A stretch of DNA of 64,000 nt, taken from the NCBI RefSeq assembly GCF_030816485.1, contig NZ_JAUSYC010000001.1, positions 1,798,001-1,862,000 on the forward strand, in the 5' to 3' direction. Position 1 is the first letter of the stretch; each line of letters begins with the position of its first letter. Source of the stretch: Arthrobacter sp. B1I2 (GTDB lineage Bacteria > Actinomycetota > Actinomycetes > Actinomycetales > Micrococcaceae). Both the position numbers and the translations under genes were made by a program. The notes under the pieces are model-generated. The model ran no database searches. It was not told the origin of the DNA and worked only from the letters and a program-made list of their open reading frames with translations. This document shows, in pieces, positions 24,182-31,258 of the stretch.

Positions 24182-26557
24182 TCAGCTCCTGGCCTCCACA
24201 TCCAAGCGGATGGGCTCGGAGGCGTCCTTAAGCAGGACGTCCAGCAGGGTCACCGCGGCGGCCTTGTCCAGCGGGTTGTTCTTGTTTCCGCACTTGGGGG
24301 ACTGCACGCAGGACGGGCAGCCGGAGTCGCACTCGCAGGCCTTGATGGCGTCCCGTGTAGCTGCCAGCCAAACCATGGCCTTGTCGAAACCCCGTTCGGC
24401 AAACCCGGCCCCGCCGGGGTGCCCGTCATACACGAAGATGGTGGGCAGCCCGGTGTCCGCGTGCAGTGCCGTGGAGACCCCGCCGATGTCCCAGCGGTCG
24501 CTGGAGGCAACCAGCGGCAGGAGCCCGATCGCGGCGTGCTCCGCGGCGTGCAGTGCACCCGGGAACTGCGCTTCGATGAGTCCCGCCCCCGTCAAGGAGC
24601 GGTTGTCCACCACGAACCACACTGCCTTGGTGAAGAGCTCGCGCGCGCCCAGTTCAAGCGGCTCCTCGCCCAAAACCTCATTGGAAATCAAGGCCTTGCG
24701 CTGGAAGGAGACAACCTGCGTGGTGACCTTCACATCGCCGAAGTGGACGGTCACATCGCCCCACTGCATGGTCCGTGCCGTGTCCAGGACCTCGATCTGC
24801 GTCACGTCCCGTGCTGTCGTGTAGTAGTCGGGGTTTGCGCGCCGCACCATGACGCAGTGGTCGTCTTCGTTCAGGTCCTCCACCACGTAGGTGTCGCCCT
24901 GGTGGACGTACACCGCTCCCGTGTGTGCCTGGTAGTGGGTCTGGGGCGAGTCCATGGTTCCCAACAGGGAGCCGGTCTCGGCGTCGACAATGCTGACGGG
25001 ACCTCCGCCGTCGGCCCGCAGGTTGACCATGCCCGCGGCGCTCTGCGAATGGGTCCAGAACCAGCCCGCGGGCCGCCGCCGCAGGTAGCCCTGCGTCACC
25101 AGGCGTTCCAGGAGCATTTCGGCGGTCCCGCCAAAGAGGTCCAGCTCGGCGGGCCCAAGCGGAAGTTCCGCTGCCGCCGCGCAGAGGTGCGGTCCGAGCA
25201 CGTAGGGGTTGGACGGGTCAAAAACTGTGGCCTCCACCGAGATGTCGAAAATTGCCTCGGGGTGGTTCACGAGGTAGGTGTCCAGCGGATCATCACTGGC
25301 CACAAAAGCGGCGATGGCATCCTGGCCGGCCCGGCCGGCCCGGCCGATCTGCTGGAACAGGGAGGCCCGCGTTCCGGGCCAGCCGGCCACCAGGACCGCG
25401 TCGAGGCCGGAGATGTCGATCCCGAGCTCCAGGGCGGATGTGCTGGAAACGCCCAGCAGCTGGCCGGAACGCAGGGATTTCTCCACCGCCCGGCGTTCCT
25501 CCGGCAGGTACCCGGAGCGGTACGCGGCCACCCGCTGCGGGAGGCTGGGATCCACCTCGTCAAGGAGCCGCTTGGTGATGGCGGAGATGGTCTCGGCGCC
25601 GCGGCGGGACTTAATGAAGGCAATAGTGCGGATCCTGGCGGACACGAGGTTGGCCAGCAGGTCCGAGGTCTCCGCCACGGCCGTCCGACGTTGTTTGGCC
25701 CCGTTCTCGCCCCGGACGTCGGTCAGTGCCGGTTCCCACAGGGCTACGGTCGTGGCCCCGTGGGGCGAACAGTCGTGGGACACCGCCTTCACTGGGGCAC
25801 CGATAAGGCGTGAGAAGGAGGCATCAGGCTCGGAGGCGGTGGCGGAAGCCGCAATGAAGACCGGTTCCGGGAACGAGGTTCCCGCGCCGTAGTACGCGCA
25901 GATCCGGCGCAGCCGCCGCATCAGGTTGGCCACATGCGAGCCGAACACGCCACGGTAGCTGTGCGCCTCGTCCACGATCACGTAGCGCAGCCGGCGGAAG
26001 AACCCGGCCCACCAGGCGTGGTTGGGAAGGATGCCGAAGTGCAGCATGTCCGGGTTGGCCAGGATGAAGTTGGCGTGGTCCCGGATCCACCGGCGGGCGG
26101 CGGGATCGGTATCGCCGTCGTAGGTTTCCGCCCGGACCGTGGGCAGTTTCAGGGCACGGATGGCGTTCAGCTGGTCGGCGGCCAGTGCTTTGGTGGGGGA
26201 GAGGTACAGGGTGACGGCGCCGTCGTCGTGGATCTTTCCCGGGTCCGCGAGCACGCGCAGCTCGGAGCGGTGGATCGCGTCCAGCGCCGGCAGCTGGTAG
26301 GCCAGCGACTTTCCGGAGGCGGTTCCGGTGGCCACCACAACATGCCCGCCGGAGTGTGCTGCGCTGGCCGCGTCCACCTGGTGCCGGTATGGCTCACGGA
26401 TCCCCAGCGATGCGTAGGCCTCGGCGATGTCCGGATGCACCCATTCCGGCCAGGGTGCATGGATTGCTTCCCGCGCCGGTATGGTGCGGACATGACGGAG
26501 CTGTTCCGGTTCCGGGCCGCGGCCCAGCAAAGGGATCAGGGAGTCATGGGGGTTCAC
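24182..26557 (-). CDS. DEAD/DEAH helicase with C-terminal zinc-site domain (Hrq1/MrfA/SftH type)
   Basis: 791 residues, superfamily 2 helicase. Motif I is GTASGKS, II is DEAH, III is SATAS, and VI is QQIGRAGRAGQ. The C-terminal 200 residues form the DUF1998 domain with the cluster CECDSGCPSC and a further Cys in SPKCGNKNNP, which in Bacillus MrfA and yeast Hrq1 coordinates zinc. Homologues are 3'-5' DNA helicases, and MrfA acts in mitomycin-lesion repair; a repair role here is inference. The GTG at 26557 has a GGTGGG ribosome site. Convergent with the Tad operon, with 21 bp between stops. Confidence 0.92.
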   Translation of the reverse strand: MNPHDSLIPLLGRGPEPEQLRHVRTIPAREAIHAPWPEWVHPDIAEAYASLGIREPYRHQVDAASAAHSGGHVVVATGTASGKSLAYQLPALDAIHRSELRVLADPGKIHDDGAVTLYLSPTKALAADQLNAIRALKLPTVRAETYDGDTDPAARRWIRDHANFILANPDMLHFGILPNHAWWAGFFRRLRYVIVDEAHSYRGVFGSHVANLMRRLRRICAYYGAGTSFPEPVFIAASATASEPDASFSRLIGAPVKAVSHDCSPHGATTVALWEPALTDVRGENGAKQRRTAVAETSDLLANLVSARIRTIAFIKSRRGAETISAITKRLLDEVDPSLPQRVAAYRSGYLPEERRAVEKSLRSGQLLGVSSTSALELGIDISGLDAVLVAGWPGTRASLFQQIGRAGRAGQDAIAAFVASDDPLDTYLVNHPEAIFDISVEATVFDPSNPYVLGPHLCAAAAELPLGPAELDLFGGTAEMLLERLVTQGYLRRRPAGWFWTHSQSAAGMVNLRADGGGPVSIVDAETGSLLGTMDSPQTHYQAHTGAVYVHQGDTYVVEDLNEDDHCVMVRRANPDYYTTARDVTQIEVLDTARTMQWGDVTVHFGDVKVTTQVVSFQRKALISNEVLGEEPLELGARELFTKAVWFVVDNRSLTGAGLIEAQFPGALHAAEHAAIGLLPLVASSDRWDIGGVSTALHADTGLPTIFVYDGHPGGAGFAERGFDKAMVWLAATRDAIKACECDSGCPSCVQSPKCGNKNNPLDKAAAVTLLDVLLKDASEPIRLDVEARS

Positions 26558-26641
26558 CCCACCATTCTTTCATCCGGTGCCACGTCCCGGGCCCGCGGTT
26601 CGCCAATGGGATAACCGTGAAGCACGTACTTCCCCGGCGGC

Positions 26642-27334
26642 TCAGCTCAGCGAAAGATCCGATCCGTCATGCGAGGCAGAGAGCATCAGGACCCGGGCGA
26701 CGACGGACCAGCCGAGATGCGAATACAGCTTCTGCCCGTCCACGGACGCCAGCAGGAGGCCGGTCCGGATGCCACGGCCGGAAGCCTGGGCCGCCAGTGC
26801 GCGCATGATCAGGCTCCCCAGGCCCCTGCGCTGGAATGCCGGCTGGGTGATGATCTTGTCGAAGACGGCTGTATCGCCCACCACGAAGGCCCGGCCGCTG
26901 GCCGCAACAGCGTCCCCCGACCGAACTTCCGCGTAATACACGCCGTCCTGCTCGAAGGTGGAAAGGCTCATATCGTCGTCCGAAAGCCAGGGGTCCTCCG
27001 CGTCCTGGGTTTCCATGTCGACGATCATCATCGCCTGCGAATCAGAGGTGACATTCAGGCCTTGCCGCCCTGCCATAGCCGCATACCGGTAGGGGTCGTT
27101 GGTGAGGATGGTCAGGACCCGGGCAGGGGCCTCCGCTGTCCTGCCCGCCAGGGCCGCGAATTCGTCATCAGTGGGTTCGGAGGCAAAGACTTCCCACTCC
27201 CCGCTGGTGTCAGCCCGGAGCGCAGACGGAAAGCGGCCTTCGGTGGAGGTCCGGTAGCCGCGGCATCCCGCCCAGCCCGCAACCCACACTTCAAGCAGGC
27301 CAGTGATGTCTTCAACCAGGGTTTCCGGACTCAT
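26642..27334 (-). CDS. GNAT-family N-acetyltransferase
   Basis: 230 residues. The acetyl-CoA-binding motif is [18 protein letters not shown] near residue 170, followed by the usual strand-helix ([19 protein letters not shown]). The N-terminal 100 residues are less conserved. The substrate cannot be predicted. ATG at 27334 is preceded by TAATCT at 6 nt and no ribosome site, so the message is probably leaderless. Confidence 0.88.
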   Translation of the reverse strand: MSPETLVEDITGLLEVWVAGWAGCRGYRTSTEGRFPSALRADTSGEWEVFASEPTDDEFAALAGRTAEAPARVLTILTNDPYRYAAMAGRQGLNVTSDSQAMMIVDMETQDAEDPWLSDDDMSLSTFEQDGVYYAEVRSGDAVAASGRAFVVGDTAVFDKIITQPAFQRRGLGSLIMRALAAQASGRGIRTGLLLASVDGQKLYSHLGWSVVARVLMLSASHDGSDLSLS

Positions 27335-27340
27335 GGCAAG

Positions 27341-27346
27341 AGATTA
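27341..27346 (-). promoter_or_regulatory. -10 box of leaderless GNAT gene
   Basis: TAATCT on the minus strand ends 6 nt before the ATG, so transcription should start at or next to the start codon. Confidence 0.55.
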
Positions 27347-27453
27347 TTCCAGCCGGATCGCCAGCAACAGGGGGTGGCGAAGTGCTTATGCAATTGTGAT
27401 CAGTACCAAGCGCCGGCAAAGCAGGGGCGGAAGCCGTCCGGTACCCCAGCCGG

Positions 27454-27459
27454 TACCCT
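27454..27459 (+). promoter_or_regulatory. -10 box of leaderless trhO
   Basis: TACCCT ends 7 nt before the GTG at 27467; no ribosome site is visible. Confidence 0.45.
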
Positions 27460-27466
27460 TAAATGC

Positions 27467-28363
27467 GTGGCTTTGAACAAGATTGTGCTCTTTTACGGCT
27501 TTACCCCCATCGCTGATCCGGATGCCGTCCGGCTCTGGCAGCGCGCCCTCTGCGAGAAGCTGGGCCTCACCGGCCGCATCATCATCTCCGCGGACGGAAT
27601 CAACGCCACAGTGGGCGGGGAAATCGGCGCCGTTAAGCAGTATGTGAAGACCACCCGCGAGTACCCCGGGTTCCGCGGGATCGACGTCAAATGGTCCGAC
27701 GGCGGTGCCGCGGACTTCCCCCGGCTCAGCGTAAAGGTCCGGGACGAAATCGTCTCCTTCGGCGCACCCGGAGAACTTAAGGTTGACGCCAACGGCGTGG
27801 TGGGCGGCGGAAAGCACCTCAAACCAGAGGAACTCCACGAGCTCGTGGACGCCAGGAAGCGGGACGGCGAGGATGTGGTCTTCTTCGACGGCCGCAATGC
27901 GTTCGAAGCGCAGATCGGCCGGTTCAAGGACGCGGTGGTCCCGGATGTCGCCACCACCCACGATTTCATCAAGGAACTGGACTCCGGCAAGTACGACTCC
28001 CTGAAAGACAAGCCCGTGGTCACGTACTGCACCGGAGGCATCCGCTGTGAGGTGCTTTCCAGCCTGATGGTGAACCGCGGCTTTAAAGAGGTGTACCAGC
28101 TGGACGGCGGCATCGTCCGGTATGGCGAAACCTTCAAGGACCAGGGGCTTTGGGAAGGCTCGCTCTACGTCTTCGACAAGCGTATGCACCTGGAGTTCAG
28201 CGAGGACGCCAAGACCATCGGCGAGTGCGCCCGCTGCTCCGCGCCTAGCAGCAAATTCGAGAACTGCTCCAATCCCAGCTGCCGTACATTAACGCTGTAC
28301 TGCAGCGGGTGCGCCGCGAGCCCGGAGACGCTGCGCTGCCCCGAAGGCTGCGCGGCGGCCTGA
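27467..28363 (+). CDS. trhO: tRNA uridine-34 hydroxylase, rhodanese type
   Basis: 298 residues. TrhO (YceA) uses oxygen to hydroxylate U34 in tRNA anticodons, a step toward 5-methoxyuridine-type modifications. It has the N-terminal acylphosphatase-like domain ([18 protein letters not shown]), the rhodanese domain with active Cys in [11 protein letters not shown], and a Cys-rich C-terminus ([23 protein letters not shown]) probably binding zinc. GTG at 27467 begins at the family N-terminus; the open frame extends about 800 nt upstream but that part is antisense to the GNAT gene and is not coding. Confidence 0.92.
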   Translation: MALNKIVLFYGFTPIADPDAVRLWQRALCEKLGLTGRIIISADGINATVGGEIGAVKQYVKTTREYPGFRGIDVKWSDGGAADFPRLSVKVRDEIVSFGAPGELKVDANGVVGGGKHLKPEELHELVDARKRDGEDVVFFDGRNAFEAQIGRFKDAVVPDVATTHDFIKELDSGKYDSLKDKPVVTYCTGGIRCEVLSSLMVNRGFKEVYQLDGGIVRYGETFKDQGLWEGSLYVFDKRMHLEFSEDAKTIGECARCSAPSSKFENCSNPSCRTLTLYCSGCAASPETLRCPEGCAAA

Positions 28364-28395
28364 GTACGGGCCGCCGTAACGAGTCCCGGCGGCCA

Positions 28396-28959
28396 TCAGA
28401 GCCGCTGCACGCGGAACGCATAGTTGGCAGGGGTCCTGGCCTCCACCCTTACTGTCAGTACGCTGTCCGTGGACAGGTAGATGACGTTCTCACGGTTGAT
28501 TCCGCAGCGCAGGCCCAGGTCCACCAGGGTGAGGGTTTCGCTGCGCACCGTGAAGGTCACCCGGCGCTGGCTCCTGCAGGCGATGGCCAGAACATAGGTT
28601 CCGGTCGGCAGGACCGGTGAGGAGACGGTCCGCACCTCCGCGGACGCCAGGAGCCCGGCATCGGCCTGGACCACCGGCCCGGTGTTGTCCGGGAGCGCAC
28701 GCGACACCCAGTCAGGGAGTTCCGCGTCGCTGACCGGATCCTGCTGCAAAGGGTCGCGGGTGAAGGCCGGCGCCGGAACAACGGTTGCTGTGACCTGCCC
28801 GCTGCCGGCCCGGACGTCGTCGTACGTGTATTCACAGCCGGCCAGTGCACCTGCCGCAAGCACAAGTCCAAGGGCGACGGCGGCCGCCGGCTTGGGTGCC
28901 AGCGGCGCCCGTGCTGTCCCTTGGAGATGGGGCGCGGAGATTCTCCACACGCTGGGCAT
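28396..28959 (-). CDS. Lipoprotein, function unknown (paralogue of next gene)
   Basis: 187 residues. A lipoprotein signal ends in LAGC with Cys42. The mature protein keeps a pair of cysteines around LAIACRSQRR and LGLRCGINRE and a C-terminal beta-rich region. Its middle (VVQADAGLLASAEVRTVSSP then LPTGTYVLAIAC) matches the same region of the lipoprotein encoded 52 bp upstream, so the two arose by duplication. A TAAAGT box lies 6 nt before the ATG. Surface-anchored; no function is assigned. Confidence 0.8.
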   Translation of the reverse strand: MPSVWRISAPHLQGTARAPLAPKPAAAVALGLVLAAGALAGCEYTYDDVRAGSGQVTATVVPAPAFTRDPLQQDPVSDAELPDWVSRALPDNTGPVVQADAGLLASAEVRTVSSPVLPTGTYVLAIACRSQRRVTFTVRSETLTLVDLGLRCGINRENVIYLSTDSVLTVRVEARTPANYAFRVQRL

Positions 28960-28965
28960 AGTCCG

Positions 28966-28971
28966 ACTTTA
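28966..28971 (-). promoter_or_regulatory. -10 box of leaderless lipoprotein gene
   Basis: TAAAGT on the minus strand, 6 nt before the ATG at 28959. Confidence 0.45.
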
Positions 28972-29010
28972 TGCCTGCAGCGGGTGGCGGGCCAGAGCCG
29001 GAACGGGGCG

Positions 29011-29454
29011 TTATTGGGCCGGCACCAGCTGGTAGGCGTAGAGCAGCGGAGCGTCCACGCTGGAGCTGCTGATTTCGACGCGTCCGGCGGCGGGCAGGCT
29101 GATTTTGGTGGTCTCCTGCCGGCCGTTGCAGGCTGCCCCGGCTTCCGCCACGGCCTTGCCGTCCAGCGTCACCGCGAAGAAGGCCTTCCCCGTCCCGTCA
29201 CATACCGCCGTCAGCGTGTAGCTGCCGGCCGGCACCCTCGCGGCCTCCTGCACAATACGGTTCCGGTTCAGGATCTTGCCGGAGTCCTGGAGCACAACAC
29301 CCGCCGGTGAAGAGGGCAAAGCGGTGGCCCGCCACTTCGGCACATCCGCGTTCTCCACGGAGGTCACGGGCGAACAGCCCGCTACGGCAAGGCCGAGTGC
29401 CGCGGCAACCATTGCCGTGCGGGCGCACGGAAGGACGGAAAGGCGGGAAGGCAT
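29011..29454 (-). CDS. Lipoprotein, function unknown
   Basis: 147 residues with a lipobox VAGC at Cys27. The body shows the same plan as its neighbour: an ALPSSPAGVVLQDSGK segment, then VPAGSYTLTAVC, a second Cys in GAACNGRQE, and a beta-rich end. ATG 29454 (MPSRLSVLPC) is chosen over an upstream in-frame start because TACGGT lies 6 nt before it and the signal peptide starts there. Divergent from the methyltransferase gene across 43 bp. Confidence 0.8.
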   Translation of the reverse strand: MPSRLSVLPCARTAMVAAALGLAVAGCSPVTSVENADVPKWRATALPSSPAGVVLQDSGKILNRNRIVQEAARVPAGSYTLTAVCDGTGKAFFAVTLDGKAVAEAGAACNGRQETTKISLPAAGRVEISSSSVDAPLLYAYQLVPAQ

Positions 29455-29460
29455 GGCACC

Positions 29461-29491
29461 ACCGTACCCCGCACGCACGCCGGACTAAACT
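29461..29491. promoter_or_regulatory. Overlapping divergent leaderless promoters
   Basis: Minus strand: TTTAGT (29484-29489), 17 bp, TACGGT (29461-29466), then 6 nt to the ATG at 29454. Plus strand: TAAACT (29486-29491), then 6 nt to the GTG at 29498. The -35 of one overlaps the -10 of the other, so the two cannot be used at the same instant. Confidence 0.6.
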
Positions 29492-29497
29492 TGACCG

Positions 29498-31129
29498 GTG
29501 CCTAGATCCCCTTACGAGTTCACCGCCGGCAACACCCCAGACGCGCCCCGCAGCGACCTTCCCGCGCTGCTGGCCGCGCTCGCCACGGACCTGCGCCGCC
29601 TGGGCTTCACGCTCGACGGCGTCGCCCAACTGCTGGGCCCCACGGCCTCCGCGGCGCTGAACCGGGACCAGATCATCCCCGCGCTGCTCGCCGCCGACCG
29701 GGCAGTGCAGGAGGACGACAGTGTGGCGCCGCTTGCCGCCGTCGTCCGCCTGTGGCTCCTCGCCGAGCCGCAGCAGCGGGAGACGCTCGACGCCGCACTG
29801 CCGGGCACCGGCGCGGAGGGCCTCCTGGAACTTGGGCTGGTGCAGCCCGTTCCCGGCTCGGGCCTGCTCACAGCCAGGGCGGACCTGCGGCCGTACGGCT
29901 GGGACAAAAATGAGGACGGCAGCGGCGGCGCCGAGCTCTGGGTGGCCAGTGACCTGGCGGCCCACCAGCAAGCGGGGGTGCTGCGGCACGACCACGTCCT
30001 GGGCATCGGGCAGGCATCCACCACCTTGGTGCAGACCACCATTCGCCGCCACACCGAGCGTGCCCTGGACCTGGGCACCGGCTGCGGCATCCAGGCCTTC
30101 CACCTGCTGCACCACTGCCAGCACGTGACCGCCACCGACATCTCCGCGCGCGCCCTGGCCTACGCCCGGTTCAACATCCTGCTCAATGCAGAGGCGCTCT
30201 CAGTTGACCCGGACCGCCTCGAAGACAGGGTGAGCCTGCGCCTGGGTTCCCTGCTGGAGCCCGTGGCCGGTGAGGAATTCGGGCTGGTGGTGTCCAACCC
30301 GCCGTTCGTCATCACCCCGCGCAGTGCCGGTGAGGATGCGGCGGACCAGTTCACCTACCGCGACGGCGGCCTGCCGGGCGACGGGATCGTCGCCGCCCTG
30401 GTGGCGGAACTGCCCGGCATCCTGGCACCCGGCGGGTCGGCCCAGATGCTCGGGAACTGGGAGGTTCCTGCCGGTACCGGCTGGGACGAACGGCCAAAGT
30501 CATGGGTGCGCCCGGGCACTGACGCCTGGTTCATCCAGCGCGAGCAGGTCAGCCCGGAACAATATGCTGAAACCTGGCTGCAGGACGCCTCGGAATCCCG
30601 GGACCGGCAGCACTACCGGGACGCCTACGCCGCCTACCTTGCGGACTTTGCGTCCCGCGACGTGGAAGGTATCGGTTTCGGTATGGTGTGGCTGCGGCGC
30701 CCTGCTGCCGGCGGGCAGGCCGCCATCAGCCGCTTCGAGGAAATCACCTACCCCATCGAGCAGCCCATCGGGCCCCACCTGGGTGCCGCCGTCGAACGCA
30801 GCGACTGGCTGGCCGCGCACGATCTTGCCGGCACACACCTGCTTGTGGCCGACGACGTCGCAGAGGAGCGCCACCAGCGCCCCGGCGCTGAACACCCCGG
30901 CGTCATCCTGCTCCGGCAGGGTGCCGGGCTGCGCCGCACCAGCCTGATGAGCACCGAGCTGGCCGGCTTCGTGTCCGCGTGCGACGGCGACCTTACCGCC
31001 GGGCAGATCGCCGGCGCTTTGGAGGCCCTCCTGGGTGGCGACGCCGGGTCCTTCCAGGGCGCGCTGCTCGCCGACGTAGCCAACCTGGTCCGCGACGGCT
31101 TCCTCATTCCGGCAGCGGTTCCGGCCTGA
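29498..31129 (+). CDS. Large SAM-dependent methyltransferase, N5-glutamine/HemK-like core
   Basis: 543 residues. The central domain holds a Rossmann methyltransferase with ALDLGTGCGIQAFHLL (SAM loop), TDISARALAYARFN and the NPPF catalytic motif (VVSNPPFVITPR), which methylates amide or exocyclic amine nitrogens. It is flanked by an actinobacterial N-terminal helical domain (about residues 15-150) and a C-terminal domain of 150 residues (VSACDGDLTAGQIAGALEAL). The target is unknown: a protein glutamine or rRNA/tRNA base is possible. The GTG start has TAAACT at 6 nt and no ribosome site. topA follows in the same direction. Confidence 0.85.
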   Translation: MPRSPYEFTAGNTPDAPRSDLPALLAALATDLRRLGFTLDGVAQLLGPTASAALNRDQIIPALLAADRAVQEDDSVAPLAAVVRLWLLAEPQQRETLDAALPGTGAEGLLELGLVQPVPGSGLLTARADLRPYGWDKNEDGSGGAELWVASDLAAHQQAGVLRHDHVLGIGQASTTLVQTTIRRHTERALDLGTGCGIQAFHLLHHCQHVTATDISARALAYARFNILLNAEALSVDPDRLEDRVSLRLGSLLEPVAGEEFGLVVSNPPFVITPRSAGEDAADQFTYRDGGLPGDGIVAALVAELPGILAPGGSAQMLGNWEVPAGTGWDERPKSWVRPGTDAWFIQREQVSPEQYAETWLQDASESRDRQHYRDAYAAYLADFASRDVEGIGFGMVWLRRPAAGGQAAISRFEEITYPIEQPIGPHLGAAVERSDWLAAHDLAGTHLLVADDVAEERHQRPGAEHPGVILLRQGAGLRRTSLMSTELAGFVSACDGDLTAGQIAGALEALLGGDAGSFQGALLADVANLVRDGFLIPAAVPA

Positions 31130-31258
31130 CGGCAAGCCCCCTCAAGCCCTCAACGGAACCCCGTCTTTTCCACATGAATGCGCACGATTCCCCAAAATAT
31201 GGTGAACTAGGCGAACATGGGCTCATCTGCCCCAGCAACCTTTTTCTGTAGGAGCACC

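Noticed and set aside
26669..27466. N-terminal extension of trhO by about 270 codons
   Set aside because: Runs antisense through the GNAT gene; the TrhO family N-terminus begins at GTG 27467.
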